Notes: generated by a model not told the origin, from the letters alone. 64,000 bases of DNA from Iningainema tapete BLCC-T55 (GCF_014698965.1 NZ_JACXAE010000092.1:20276-84275); one strand, 5' to 3'; positions 17,104 to 27,343 are shown, counted from the stretch's first letter. Translations and numbers: made by a program.

Positions 17104-17808
17104 TTAGGGGAATATAACGTTAATATTGGCTTCTGCTTCTACTGCCGCTGACTGAAAATAACTTTTTATTTCCTCATTTTTAAATCTGCGCTGTTCTATT
17201 TCCTCTGCAAGAGTATTCAAATCTTGCTCAACAACCACTCCTTTAAATGCAACATTATTAATTACCAATACTCCAGTCTTACAACGTATCCATGAATTGA
17301 CAGAAAACCCTTAAAGCTCAATGGTTTTTTGATTATGAATTTCAAAGTTTTCTGATTTATTAAAAATAGTAGTTTGTAACTCTGGTTTACAGAATCTCTC
17401 AACAATTAGTTGCGCTGGGTTTTCTGCTTTACATACTCGCGTCAAAACCAATGCTAAACGACCAACTTGGGTTTCCATGCCTTCAACATAATGCTTTAGC
17501 ACTTCCATCGAATTGCTAAGTATGTCTTCTAGCTTTACCTGTGCCTCACTAGCTTGCATCCAATAAGAGGTAACTCGCACAGGAGATACATCCATCCTGT
17601 AAGTTCCATCTTTGCTCTGAAGTACGACTCTGGGAACTTCTTGAGGAATTTCTTCTGGTAGGGGTAGTGCTTGAACACTACCATCGTACCGATGAGAGTA
17701 TTTCCCCAAAATGAGCGCCAATGCTTTTGGAGCGGAGAAAGCTGAAACATTTGGCGTAAAAATGACTAACTGAGCAATAGCTATATTTAGATCTTTGCTT
17801 CTAAGCAT
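17104..17808 (-). pseudogene. TIGR04255-like protein with an in-frame stop
   Basis: A single frame of 235 codons broken by TAA at 17311-17313. The first 165 codons start with ATG after an excellent GGAGGTG site and read MLRSKDLNIAIAQLVIFTPN, APKALALILG, RVTSYWMQASE. After the stop the frame continues for 68 codons (GFSVNSWIRCKTGVLVINNV ... IEQRRFKNEEIKSYFQ ... INVIFP). The end of a TIGR04255-type protein has this look, so a GAA-to-TAA nonsense change is likely. The family assignment is tentative. It heads the operon with the two genes downstream. Confidence 0.6.
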
Positions 17809-17980
17809 AATTTGTCACCTCCGTGTCATACCTTAAGTGTGGAACGACAAGTATATGGTATTCCCTCCGTCATCAACCATCCCGCCTCTACCTATTAGCA
17901 CAACCTATCATCGGAAGGTTGCTGTATTCTTTACAATTTGTTACAAGAGTACAAAGAAGTTCTATATATAGCTTAACCAA

Positions 17981-18775
17981 ATGCTTGGCGGACTTACTGG
18001 TTTAACAGATCCCAAAGGTAGCGACTGGGGAGAGCGGATGCTCAACACCGTTGCTAGCCAAACGATTCGCCATATGTTTACTCGGTGCGAGTCAGTAGAG
18101 GTTTCTGTACGCTGCTATCCTTCCAGCAAACTCTTGCAAGGTAGCATAGACAGTTTCCAAATGAAAGGTCGTGGTTTAGTTATCCGCAGACAGTTTGCCG
18201 CTGAGGAAATTTTCGTAGAAACAGATGCTGTCGCTATTGACTTTGGCTCCGTTTTGAGCGGTAAACTGCGTTTGAAGCAACCTACCCAAGCTGTTGCTCA
18301 AGTTGTTTTGTCAGAATCAGGCATTAATCAGTCATTCAAAGCAGAATTGGTGAGAAAGCGCCTGGAAAACCTTACCTTACCAGCACTAACAGCATTATCT
18401 GACGGTAAACCAGTTTCCTTTACCGCAGTCCAATTGCAGCTACTGCCTAAAAACAGGGTACGGTTGGAAGCATTGGCAGATTTAAACAATGGTGAACTTG
18501 TACCGCTAAATATGACTTTAACTATAGGCATTGAACGGCGGCGGCGTATTTCATTTAAAGACCCGGAAATTTTACTTGATACAGTGCCAGAAGCACAACG
18601 GGAAATATCCCAAAATTTAAGTTTAGCTTTAGTAGAAATTTTGGATAATATGGTTGATTTAGATCGCTTTGACTTAGATGGGGTGAAAATGCGGCTCAAT
18701 CGTTTAGAAACTGATGGTCAAAAGATGATTTTCAGTGGTTATGCCGAGATAGAGCGTATTCCACGTAATCCTTAG
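17981..18775 (+). CDS. DUF2993 (LmeA-like) protein
   Basis: 264 aa. DUF2993 is a tubular lipid-binding type fold found in cyanobacteria and actinobacteria. Typical here are TDPKGSDWGERMLNTVASQT, VEVSVRCYPSSKLLQGSIDS, GRGLVIRRQFAAEEIFVETD and AIDFGSVLSGKLRLKQPTQA. There is no signal peptide. It is probably membrane- or lipid-associated, but the ligand is unknown. It diverges from the cassette promoter at 17809-17980. Confidence 0.85.
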   Translation: MLGGLTGLTDPKGSDWGERMLNTVASQTIRHMFTRCESVEVSVRCYPSSKLLQGSIDSFQMKGRGLVIRRQFAAEEIFVETDAVAIDFGSVLSGKLRLKQPTQAVAQVVLSESGINQSFKAELVRKRLENLTLPALTALSDGKPVSFTAVQLQLLPKNRVRLEALADLNNGELVPLNMTLTIGIERRRRISFKDPEILLDTVPEAQREISQNLSLALVEILDNMVDLDRFDLDGVKMRLNRLETDGQKMIFSGYAEIERIPRNP

Positions 18776-18802
18776 TTTTGATACCAATACTCTTAAATTA
18801 AG

Positions 18803-18872
18803 AACCGCAGATGGACACAGATAAACACAGATGAAAGCATTGTCTGTGTTTATTTTTGGTTTCATCCTCTAA
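18803..18872. repeat. Dispersed AACCGCAGAT-type repeat
   Basis: ACCGCAGATGGACACAGAT with a following inverted copy (AACACAGAT ... GTCTGTGTT). It is a widespread intergenic repeat type of filamentous cyanobacteria, here downstream of the DUF2993 gene. Confidence 0.6.
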
Positions 18873-18960
18873 ATTCCCAGCACAGTGATTAAAAATTTAT
18901 AAATATTTAAATATCTTCTGTACAATTTTCACAGAACTATCATCTATAGGGAGACGTATC

Positions 18961-20253
18961 GTGTCGCGTACAACATCATCACAACTACGACGAGAGTTGG
19001 GGGTTGTGGGTGCAACGGTGATGGGATTAGGTTCGATTATCGGTACTGGGGTGTTTGTCAGTATTGGTATTGCGGCGGGAATCGCTGGTCCTGCGGTGAT
19101 TTTAGCTGCTATTATTGGGGCGTTAGTGGCTATTTGTAACGGACTGAATAGTGCGCAACTAGCTGCTAATCATCCGGTAAGTGGTGGCACTTATGAGTAT
19201 GGGTATAAGTATCTTAATTCTTGGCTGGGGTTTACGGCTGGATGGATGTTTTTGTTGGCTAAAACTGCTTCGGCGGCTACTGCGGCTTTGGGTTTTGCTG
19301 GCTATTTGCTCAATACTTTGGGTGTGGCGGAGCGGAATTTGCTTGTACCGTTAGCTCTAGGCTCTGTGGTGATTCTCACGGCTGTTGTCTTAAGTGGGAT
19401 TCGTCGCTCTAATGTTACTAATATTGTTATTGTTTCGCTAACGCTACTGTCTTTGGGATTTTTTGTAATTGCGGGTACGCCAAAAGCGATCGCATCTAGT
19501 GCAGAAAATTTCACGCCTTTTTTTCGCGATTCTCCAGCAACTGTACTTCAAGCCGCTGCTTTAATGTTTGTAGCCTACACTGGTTATGGTCGAATTGCTA
19601 CCTTGGGTGAAGAAGCGAAGGAACCCCGCAAAACTATTCCAAAAGCAATCATTGCCGCAATGATTGTGACAATGGTGGTATATGTATCAGTAGCGGTGGT
19701 GGCAGTTGGTGCAGTTGGGGTAAATGTTTTAGGTAATTCCGCTGCTGTTGGGCAGGCAGCACCTTTGGAAGTAGCATCCCGCAATTTCGGTATTCCAGGT
19801 GCATCCCAGATACTAGCGGTTGGTGCAATCACTGCTATGCTGGGAGTACTACTCAATCTAATTTTGGGTTTATCTCGCGTACTCCTGGCAATGGGAAGAC
19901 GCGGTGATATGCCGAAAATTTTTGCTCACTTAAATCAATCAGGCACAACTCCAGTACCAGCTACTATTGGTATAGGTGTGGCGATCGCTCTTTTAGTTTT
20001 GGTTGGCAATGTCAAAACTACTTGGTCATTCAGTGCTTTTACTGTTCTAATTTATTACGCAGTTACTAATCTAGCAGCATTTTACCTGCCCAAATCACAA
20101 CGACTCTATCCCAAATGGCTAGCCGGATTGGGTTTAGCAGCTTGCTTGTTCTTAGCTTTTTGGGTAGAACCATTTATTTGGCAAGTCGGTGTAGCACTGA
20201 TTGTTGCTGGGCTAATTTGGCACGCAGTAGCCCAAAAAGTGGTGCGTAACTAA
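18961..20253 (+). CDS. APC-superfamily amino acid permease
   Basis: 430 aa with about 12 membrane helices. The first helix carries the APC substrate loop GLGSIIGTGVFVSIG. Other family features are NGLNSAQLAANHPVSGGTYE and the cytoplasmic loop GEEAKEPRKTIPKAI. It probably imports or exchanges amino acids or polyamines across the plasma membrane; substrate not predictable. Start is GTG with AGGGAGA 8 bp upstream. It ends in a GC-poor heptamer repeat and is convergent with the amylase gene. Confidence 0.92.
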   Translation: MSRTTSSQLRRELGVVGATVMGLGSIIGTGVFVSIGIAAGIAGPAVILAAIIGALVAICNGLNSAQLAANHPVSGGTYEYGYKYLNSWLGFTAGWMFLLAKTASAATAALGFAGYLLNTLGVAERNLLVPLALGSVVILTAVVLSGIRRSNVTNIVIVSLTLLSLGFFVIAGTPKAIASSAENFTPFFRDSPATVLQAAALMFVAYTGYGRIATLGEEAKEPRKTIPKAIIAAMIVTMVVYVSVAVVAVGAVGVNVLGNSAAVGQAAPLEVASRNFGIPGASQILAVGAITAMLGVLLNLILGLSRVLLAMGRRGDMPKIFAHLNQSGTTPVPATIGIGVAIALLVLVGNVKTTWSFSAFTVLIYYAVTNLAAFYLPKSQRLYPKWLAGLGLAACLFLAFWVEPFIWQVGVALIVAGLIWHAVAQKVVRN

Positions 20254-20255
20254 CT

Positions 20256-20340
20256 GCTATTGGCTAATAGTTAATGGCTAACTGCTAATGGAAGACTGGC
20301 TGTTAGCAATTAACAATTAGCTATTAGCCATTAACAATTC
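20256..20340. repeat. Heptamer-type intergenic repeat
   Basis: CTATTGG / CTAATAG / TTAATGG-like units, some inverted, between the convergent permease and amylase genes. Confidence 0.65.
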
Positions 20341-20345
20341 TGAAT

Positions 20346-22274
20346 TTAAGACTCACGCCCAGATGCCCATTTATCTCGCCATTTGACTGTTCCTTCACTG
20401 GCAATTACCCAGCGACGACAGACGAGATTTTCTCTTAACGGTGAAGTTCCTTCACGCAGTAGCACGTATTTGTAAGCAATCAATTTACCAGCACTTTCAT
20501 TAAAGGGAATCTCCCCAAACCAGGTGTTAGTGTTAATGTATTCCAGTCGGTAAGCTTTAGAAATATCCCAGTTACCTAACTCTGGACAATCTCCTATTAC
20601 CGCAACAATCTCACCAGGCTGAGTTTGGACATTATTAAGTTGCGCCCGTACAATTGTTTGTGCCTTAACGCGCTCCCCAACGTGACTAAGGACAATTACA
20701 TCTCGCGTTCCTAGTTCTAAGTTATACAGATTACCATCTTTAACTTCAAACTTGCGCCGTGATAAAACATCGGTATGTTCTCCATCGGGTAAATCTGTGG
20801 CTACAGTTTCTAGAGTTACAGTTTCCCCACGATTCATCGCTACAAACAAAACTGAATCACGGTAACGGCGCACATAACAGTAAATATCGGGCGTGAGATA
20901 CTTTTGCCAATGACTGCCCATCGATACGGCTGGATTGAGTCGTCGCAAACCAGATAGTAAGCGGATATCTCGATAAATCTGCGCGTCTGTGTCCCATTTC
21001 TCCATCATTGGGCGATTATAAGGATCGTCACCCCCGTTAGTATCGTTGTGGAGGTACTGTTCTGTGCCGTAGTAGATGCAAGGAATGCCGCGACAAGTCA
21101 TAATGAAAGCGATCGCTACTCGCAGCATTTCTGGATCTGGATTCAAACTTTGAAATCGGGGCATATCATGATTATCAATAAATGTAATCAACTCCGTTGC
21201 CCCGTAGTAGTGATGATCTAAGTTAAGCACATCTTGCATGAGGTGAAATCCCCCTTCAGCCCCTTTAGCCAAAGCCGCTCTAATCGCCACACAAAGTCCA
21301 AAATCTAAAATCGTCATCCCAGACTCATTGGCAAACTCAACTGAGCGATCGTTTCTCGGATCACTATAAATCCACTCACCAAAAATAAACACATCTGGTT
21401 TGTGGGTGAGAATATCAGCATTAAACTCCTGCCAAAACCAGATAGGCATATGCTTAACTGTATCAACCCGCAAAGCATCAACGCCTCGGTCTAACCATTG
21501 TTTAATCGCTGATTTAATATAGTTGCGGTAGTCTGGATTATTTTCATTAAAGGTTGCCAATCCAGACAATTCACAGTTTTGTACTTGCCACTCGTTTTCC
21601 CAATCTGTTACTTCACCATAGTGGTGATACCAGTTATGGGGATCGTCATTGAAATCAGCAATTTTCACTCCATCGTCGTAGAGTTCGCCCTTCTTGCCGC
21701 TAAAATCAGGATTGCTGTGGTTACACACAATGTCCAGCACCATTTTCATGTTGCGTTTGTGTAGCTCATCAATCAATCTGTCAAAAACTGTATCTCTGGT
21801 AGTTTGAGTTTTGTTCAGAGAAGGTTCTTCGTCCTTGCTAATAAAACGAGGGTTAATGCGCTTAAAATCTTTAGTCCAGTAGCCGTGAATCGCAGCTTGT
21901 TCAACAAATAATGCTTCAACTTGCTCAAATAAGGGTGTAAGCCACAGGGCTGTTATCCCCATGTTTTTTAAGTAATCCAGTTTGTCAATAATTCCTTGGA
22001 TGTCACCACCCCAATATTTACCCCAATCTTGTTGTTCTGGATCGTACAGTTCTGGGTTTGGTCCGGCACTGTTGTCAGGATCGCCATCATAAAAGCGATC
22101 TACAACAATAAAGTAAATTGTTTCTTGGCGAAATTCAATATCTCTAGTGTAGAGAAACTCTAAGTCAATATCACTTCCCGGTTGGGCTTCTTCTACCAGA
22201 GCTTCTACTTTTATTTGTGGATCGGTTACTTCATATTGTGATTCTGAAGCTTGAGAGGGAGGAGTGGATACCAT
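20346..22274 (-). CDS. GH13 alpha-amylase family enzyme with C-terminal starch-binding domain
   Basis: About 642 aa from the ATG at 22274; a TTG 13 codons upstream could extend it. The catalytic (beta/alpha)8 domain shows all GH13 blocks: DIVCNH, GVDALRVDTVKH (nucleophile Asp), FIFGEW (acid Glu) and FIDNHD. Residues ~545-630 form a CBM20-like domain (VIGDCPELGNWDISKA). No signal peptide is seen, so it probably acts inside the cell on glycogen-derived glucans, hydrolysing or transferring alpha-1,4 linkages. It is monocistronic. Confidence 0.9.
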   Translation of the reverse strand: MVSTPPSQASESQYEVTDPQIKVEALVEEAQPGSDIDLEFLYTRDIEFRQETIYFIVVDRFYDGDPDNSAGPNPELYDPEQQDWGKYWGGDIQGIIDKLDYLKNMGITALWLTPLFEQVEALFVEQAAIHGYWTKDFKRINPRFISKDEEPSLNKTQTTRDTVFDRLIDELHKRNMKMVLDIVCNHSNPDFSGKKGELYDDGVKIADFNDDPHNWYHHYGEVTDWENEWQVQNCELSGLATFNENNPDYRNYIKSAIKQWLDRGVDALRVDTVKHMPIWFWQEFNADILTHKPDVFIFGEWIYSDPRNDRSVEFANESGMTILDFGLCVAIRAALAKGAEGGFHLMQDVLNLDHHYYGATELITFIDNHDMPRFQSLNPDPEMLRVAIAFIMTCRGIPCIYYGTEQYLHNDTNGGDDPYNRPMMEKWDTDAQIYRDIRLLSGLRRLNPAVSMGSHWQKYLTPDIYCYVRRYRDSVLFVAMNRGETVTLETVATDLPDGEHTDVLSRRKFEVKDGNLYNLELGTRDVIVLSHVGERVKAQTIVRAQLNNVQTQPGEIVAVIGDCPELGNWDISKAYRLEYINTNTWFGEIPFNESAGKLIAYKYVLLREGTSPLRENLVCRRWVIASEGTVKWRDKWASGRES

Positions 22275-22345
22275 ACGATGCTCTACTACTGATATGTTTC
22301 CCCATTTTCTCAAACTTTAGAAAAGTTGCAAATTTTTTGTATTTC

Positions 22346-22395
22346 TTTTGGAACCCCCTCTTGCCCCCCCTTATAAGGGGGGGGTTGGGGGGGTT
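22346..22395. repeat. C-run / G-run inverted repeat
   Basis: AACCCCCTCTTGCCCCCCC, TTATAA, then two long G runs. The symmetrical structure lies between two genes of the same direction. Related C-run/G-run palindromes occur inside the carotenoid oxygenase gene at 57841-57868 and 58284-58316. Confidence 0.75.
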
Positions 22396-23787
22396 TTATC
22401 TTCCTACGCCTACGTATTGGAAGCCGGCTCTTACCATCATTTCCGGATCGAGGAAGTTACGACCATCGATCATGACGGGGTGGTTCATCAACTGAGCCAT
22501 TTTGGTATAATCTAAGTGGCTGAATTGTTGCCATTCTGTGACAAGTACTAATGCATCGCAGCCGTCAGCAAGTCGTTCGGCATCGGTTTCTACTAGTACA
22601 CCAGAAAGACCATGACGCATTCCTGTTTGGGAAACGATGGGATCGTATGCCTTGACTTTAGCGCCCAATCTGTTCAACTGTTCAATTAAGTTCAGTGATG
22701 GGGCGTCGCGCATATCATCGGTATCTGGTTTGAAGGTTAAACCTAGCAATCCGACTGTTTTACCTTTCAGGATTTTGAGGACTTGCTGGAGTTTTTCCAT
22801 CGCAATCAGGCGTTGGCGTTCGTTGACGCTCACAGCGGATTTTAGCAATTGGGCTTCGTAACCGTAGTCATCAGCGGTGTGAATCAGCGCAGCTACGTCT
22901 TTGGGGAAGCAGGAACCACCCCAGCCGATACCAGCGTTTAAGAATTTGTTACCAATGCGGGAGTCTAAACCGATGCCTTTGGCAACTTGAGTAACGTCAG
23001 CACCAACGCGATCGCAAATGTTAGCGACTTCGTTAATAAAGCTAATCTTTGTCGCCAAGAAGGCATTTGCGGCGTATTTAATCATTTCCGCCGAGCTTAA
23101 GTCGGTTGCTAAAATTGGTACTGGGGGTAAATTTGGGTTTTCCGCAAATTTACGTTCGACGATGGGAGCATACAATTCTTGCATCATCGCGATCGCTCTG
23201 GGGCTATTGCCTCCCAAAACTATGCGATCAGGATTAAAGGTATCATACACTGCCGAACCTTCCCGCAAAAACTCTGGATTACTGACTACATCAAACTTGG
23301 CGGCAATCTCAGGTACGGTGTTATCACTTGGTACTCCACCTGCGGGGACTAAAGTTTTTTGCCGTTCGGCAATACCATCAAGAACAATCATTCGTACCCA
23401 GTCGCCCGAACCGATTGGCACTGTGGATTTATTCACAATTACCTTATACCCACCATCTAAATGAGCACCAATACTCCGAGCTACAGCTTCAACATAACGA
23501 GTGTCGCTTTCACCTGTGGGCAAAGGCGGTGTTCCTACAGCGATGAATAATATATCGCCATGAGCCACTCCCGCGCCAATATCTGTAGTGAATTGGATTT
23601 TTCCTGTAGCTATGGCAGCTTGCATAATATCTGAAAGTCCAGGCTCAAAAATCGGCGATTGCCCAGCCTTCATGATTTTGACTTTTTCTTCGTTGTTATC
23701 TACACAAATTACATCATGTCCAATGTGAGCTAAGCAAGCGCCTGTCACCAAACCAACATAACCAGTACCAATTACGCAAACACGCAT
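22396..23787 (-). CDS. ugd: UDP-glucose 6-dehydrogenase
   Basis: 463 aa. Rossmann NAD site GTGYVGLVTGACLAHIGHDV, catalytic Cys in GWGGSCFPKDV, and substrate-loop blocks NPEFLREG, AEMIKYAANAFLA and LTFKPDTDDMRDAPS. It oxidises UDP-glucose to UDP-glucuronate in two NAD-dependent steps. It is the downstream gene of a pair with a UDP-glucuronate decarboxylase (67 bp apart, palindromic repeat between), which fits one route to UDP-xylose for polysaccharide synthesis. Confidence 0.96.
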   Translation of the reverse strand: MRVCVIGTGYVGLVTGACLAHIGHDVICVDNNEEKVKIMKAGQSPIFEPGLSDIMQAAIATGKIQFTTDIGAGVAHGDILFIAVGTPPLPTGESDTRYVEAVARSIGAHLDGGYKVIVNKSTVPIGSGDWVRMIVLDGIAERQKTLVPAGGVPSDNTVPEIAAKFDVVSNPEFLREGSAVYDTFNPDRIVLGGNSPRAIAMMQELYAPIVERKFAENPNLPPVPILATDLSSAEMIKYAANAFLATKISFINEVANICDRVGADVTQVAKGIGLDSRIGNKFLNAGIGWGGSCFPKDVAALIHTADDYGYEAQLLKSAVSVNERQRLIAMEKLQQVLKILKGKTVGLLGLTFKPDTDDMRDAPSLNLIEQLNRLGAKVKAYDPIVSQTGMRHGLSGVLVETDAERLADGCDALVLVTEWQQFSHLDYTKMAQLMNHPVMIDGRNFLDPEMMVRAGFQYVGVGR

Positions 23788-23829
23788 TTAATTTTCCTCG
23801 TTTTTTTTGGGATTAATTTTTCATTGGTT

Positions 23830-23858
23830 GTAGAGACGTTCCGGCGGAACGTCTCTAC
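23830..23858. repeat. Dispersed palindromic repeat (29 bp family)
   Basis: Perfect 11-bp arms GTAGAGACGTT / AACGTCTCTAC with a CCGGCGG loop, between uxs and ugd. Same family as 2094-2122 and 33480-33508. Confidence 0.85.
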
Positions 23859-24781
23859 AGAATCCGTTGACGAAAATCATCTACTGTCAGTTTTAACCCT
23901 TGTTGCAACGGAACGGTAGGTTCCCAATTTAACCAAGTTTTTGCCCTAGTGATATCAGGGCGACGGCGACGAGGATCGTCTGATGGTAGTGGTTCAAACT
24001 TTATTTGCGCATCGGGATTGACTAAATTTTGTACAGCTTGCGCCAATTCTAAAATTGTGTACTCATCGGGGTTTCCCAAATTTACTGGACCGATGAATTC
24101 GCCATTCATGAGTCGCATCAGTCCTTCTACTAAGTCAGACACGTAGCAAAAACTACGTGTTTGGGAACCATCACCATATACCGTTAAAGGAATGCCTTGG
24201 AGTGCTTGAACGACAAAATTACTTACTACCCGACCATCGTTTTCTAACATCCGAGGTCCATAGGTATTAAAAATTCGAGCTACCCGAATATCGACTTTAT
24301 TTTGTCTATAATAATCAAACGCCAGTGTTTCTGCAATCCGTTTACCTTCGTCGTAGCAGGATCTTAAGCCAATGGGATTAACGTTGCCCCAGTATTCTTC
24401 GCTTTGAGGATGAACTTCTGGATCGCCGTACACTTCACTTGTAGAAGCTAGCAGTACCCGTGCTTTGACGCGCTTAGCCAAACCCAACATGTTTAGCGTT
24501 CCCATCACGCTAGTTTTCACAGTTTTGACTGGGTTGTACTGGTAATGTACCGGTGAAGCAGGACATGCCAAGTGGTATATTTGATCTACTTCTAACCGAA
24601 TTGGTTCGGTAATGTCATGGCGAATGAATTCAAAGTAAGGATTTTCCATCCACTTCAGGATGTTGCGTTTATGTCCTGTGTAGAAGTTATCTAAGCAAAT
24701 AACTTCATGTTTGTCTGCTATCAATCGGTCAATTAAATGAGAACCAATGAATCCAGCGCCGCCCGTTACCAATATTCTCAT
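23855..24781 (-). CDS. uxs: UDP-glucuronate decarboxylase (UDP-xylose synthase)
   Basis: 308 aa, extended SDR. NAD site [14 protein letters not shown], the YxxxK motif in SCYDEGKR, the UXS-typical [14 protein letters not shown] and [10 protein letters not shown], and the conserved [10 protein letters not shown]. Converts UDP-glucuronate to UDP-xylose by oxidative decarboxylation. It lies upstream of ugd on the same strand, so product and substrate genes are paired. The end of the coding sequence overlaps the palindromic repeat by a few bases. Confidence 0.93.
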   Translation of the reverse strand: MRILVTGGAGFIGSHLIDRLIADKHEVICLDNFYTGHKRNILKWMENPYFEFIRHDITEPIRLEVDQIYHLACPASPVHYQYNPVKTVKTSVMGTLNMLGLAKRVKARVLLASTSEVYGDPEVHPQSEEYWGNVNPIGLRSCYDEGKRIAETLAFDYYRQNKVDIRVARIFNTYGPRMLENDGRVVSNFVVQALQGIPLTVYGDGSQTRSFCYVSDLVEGLMRLMNGEFIGPVNLGNPDEYTILELAQAVQNLVNPDAQIKFEPLPSDDPRRRRPDITRAKTWLNWEPTVPLQQGLKLTVDDFRQRIL

Positions 24782-25053
24782 AGTGTCCCAGATACTTACG
24801 GATATTTACAGCTTTTACACTTGTTTTTAGAATACCCAGTTTGGCAATTAAAATATTGCCGAGCTAGATATTTTGAGTAGTTGTCATCTGACAATGTAAA
24901 TCATTTTTTAAAGCGTTTTTGTTTTGTTTGTTTTTTGCATTTCTTTACAATTCAATTAGCAAATTAACAAACATCACTAGGTAATTGTTAGCTATCTGCC
25001 AAAAATTTACAAAATCTTTAAGATTATGAAGTTTTTCGCATAATTGATAACAA

Positions 25054-27201
25054 TTAAATAATTCCCTCTGACATAGTGGCTGTAGCACTAGTAACACCTT
25101 CTGGGAGAATCGAGGTTTGTTTTTGTTGGGGTTCTCCAAGCATAACAATAGAGCAGGTGAGTTGTCTAGCTAACTGAGTAGTGACATCACTGATAGCTAA
25201 TCCGCCTGGGCTAGTTCTACTCCGTATAAACGGCAATACTACCAAGTCGTATAATCGCGCAGCTTGCAAAATCGCTTGAGCGACATTTTCATGGGCAAGA
25301 ATTTGAATTTCTGGTGGGTTTGGTAAAGCCAGTTTAGAGATGATTAAAGAAAGTTGCGATCGCCGCCACGCAATCTTACTGGAACTAGTGCGACGTTCAC
25401 ACACATTCAAAAGGGTAACTTGTGCTTGATTCGCTTCTGCTAGAATTTGCGCAAATTTTACAGGTTCTAAAGTTGGTGTAGTTAAATTCTCCACAGGCAC
25501 CAAGATACGCTGAATTTTTTTCGGTGATTCTACTAGTCGTGTCACGGCAACTGGGCAATGAGATGCCCACAGAACGTTATCAATCACGTTGCCAAACAAA
25601 CGTGCTTTCAACCCAGTACGTTTACCCCAACCCATGACAATTAAATTAGCATTTTGTTCTCGAGATGCTCTACTAATACCTTGAGCAAAAGCATCATCAA
25701 TTCTCAGTAAAGGTTCTGCCTCTACTTCCAAAACTCGACTAAATGCCAAAGCTTTTGCGAGTAAACGTTCACTGCGTTGTACAGAAGCTTCCAACTGGGG
25801 CGCATCCATATGGGCAAAAGCAGTTGCGATCGCCAGTGGCACAATCCTACCTTGAGATTGACGTGCCAATAAAGACGCCATTTCAATCAAATACTGTTGC
25901 GTCTGGGGATTGTATACAGGTACAACTATAGTGAAAGGACTGTCTGTTTTTTGCGAGTTGCGCTCAGGTGGGTAATTAAAGCGTTCCGTACTTGCTTGTC
26001 TATTGGTCAAACCTACAGCTACTTTGCTAGTAACTAGCGGTCCTAATGTTGATGTTACAAGCATTAAGACTATAACACCGTTTAAAACGTCTATTGTTAG
26101 TAACCCAGCCCGGTATCCCACTAACGTTGCCGCTAACGTTGCACCTACTTGCGGCATTGACAGCGACCACATTGTTAGCGTTTCTTGCCAGTTGTAGCGG
26201 TAGATCAATTTTGCCAGTAGTGCAGCTAGAAATTTGCTCACAATCAAACCGACGACAATAAATAAAGTTAATTTGATTGTGCCAGCACTTTTGACAAAAG
26301 CAGGTACATCTATCAGTAAGCCCAAGTCAACAAAGAAAATGGGAATAAATAGTACATTACCAACAAATACTACCTTTTCTTTGACTGGTCCATTACCAAC
26401 AGCTTCGTTGACTGCTAAACCCGCCAAAAAAGCTCCGACAATTTTTTCGATGCCAATTAACTGAGCGCCTACAGATGCCAGAAATACGGAAATGAGGACA
26501 AACAAAAATTGGTTACCTTCATCATCTCCCGATCTACGGAAAAATTCTTTACCTGCCCAATCAAAACCTAATAAAACTACCAGTGAGTAGATAATTAAAG
26601 AATTCAATAAAGTAATTAACTGCCATAAGCTGAATTCCCCAGTATGAATAGCTACACATACAGCTAACACTAGTAGTGCGCCAACGTCAGTAAAAATAGT
26701 CGCCCCGATTGTGACAATCACTGCTTCATTATTTACCACACCCATGCGACTGATCATCGGATATGCTAAGAGGGTATGAGAAGCGAACAAAGAACCAATC
26801 AAGATCGAAGCATTCCAATCAAAGCCAAAAATTCGCCCAACAAAAGTTCCTACTAATAGGGGGACACTGAAGGTAAATATGCCAAACCCCAAAGAGCGGT
26901 TTCTGTAGGAACGAAATTGTTCAATGTCAACTTCTAACCCGGCGACAAACATTAAATAAATTAAGCCAATGTCTGATAGCAAGTTCATCATTGGCGAGTT
27001 TGTGTTTAGTATATTCCAGCCGTAGGGACCTAGCACTACCCCTGCCGCGAGTAAACCTACTAAACCTGGTAGCTTGAGCCGCTCAAACAGGATGGGTACG
27101 ATTAAGATAACTACCAGTAAAATAGCGAAAGGTACAATTGGTTCCTTGCCAAGGACTTGGGTAGCTGGTTCCAGAGCAAGAAGTTGTGATATCAGTTCCA
27201 T
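25054..27201 (-). CDS. CPA2-family cation:proton antiporter with C-terminal USP-like region
   Basis: About 715 aa from the ATG; a TTG 12 codons upstream is an alternative. Residues ~15-390 have 12-13 membrane helices of the Na+/H+ exchanger type (RLKLPGLVGLLAAGVVLGPY, ASHTLLAYPMISRMGV, GATIFTDVGALLVLA, FFVDLGLLIDV). The second half is cytoplasmic and has two universal-stress-like segments (LIVMGWGKRTGLKARLFGNV with the nucleotide-loop pattern; LVVLPFIRSRTSPGGLA). Such fusions probably sense nucleotides or stress to gate Na+ or K+/H+ exchange. Confidence 0.9.
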   Translation of the reverse strand: MELISQLLALEPATQVLGKEPIVPFAILLVVILIVPILFERLKLPGLVGLLAAGVVLGPYGWNILNTNSPMMNLLSDIGLIYLMFVAGLEVDIEQFRSYRNRSLGFGIFTFSVPLLVGTFVGRIFGFDWNASILIGSLFASHTLLAYPMISRMGVVNNEAVIVTIGATIFTDVGALLVLAVCVAIHTGEFSLWQLITLLNSLIIYSLVVLLGFDWAGKEFFRRSGDDEGNQFLFVLISVFLASVGAQLIGIEKIVGAFLAGLAVNEAVGNGPVKEKVVFVGNVLFIPIFFVDLGLLIDVPAFVKSAGTIKLTLFIVVGLIVSKFLAALLAKLIYRYNWQETLTMWSLSMPQVGATLAATLVGYRAGLLTIDVLNGVIVLMLVTSTLGPLVTSKVAVGLTNRQASTERFNYPPERNSQKTDSPFTIVVPVYNPQTQQYLIEMASLLARQSQGRIVPLAIATAFAHMDAPQLEASVQRSERLLAKALAFSRVLEVEAEPLLRIDDAFAQGISRASREQNANLIVMGWGKRTGLKARLFGNVIDNVLWASHCPVAVTRLVESPKKIQRILVPVENLTTPTLEPVKFAQILAEANQAQVTLLNVCERRTSSSKIAWRRSQLSLIISKLALPNPPEIQILAHENVAQAILQAARLYDLVVLPFIRSRTSPGGLAISDVTTQLARQLTCSIVMLGEPQQKQTSILPEGVTSATATMSEGII

Positions 27202-27343
27202 AGGTAGGAATTGTTTAAGCGCGTGGTGAAGCTGCAATTACCGTTACGATAATCGCTCTTAATCAATGCAACTGGAATTAACCACCCTGATGAAAAAAAA
27301 ATCTTAACTAGATTACCTGAAGCAGCATTAAAGGCATAACTAC

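Noticed and set aside
22396..27201. Exopolysaccharide gene cluster
   Set aside because: Only ugd and uxs belong to sugar-nucleotide synthesis; the neighbours (amylase, antiporter) are unrelated and no glycosyltransferase is present.
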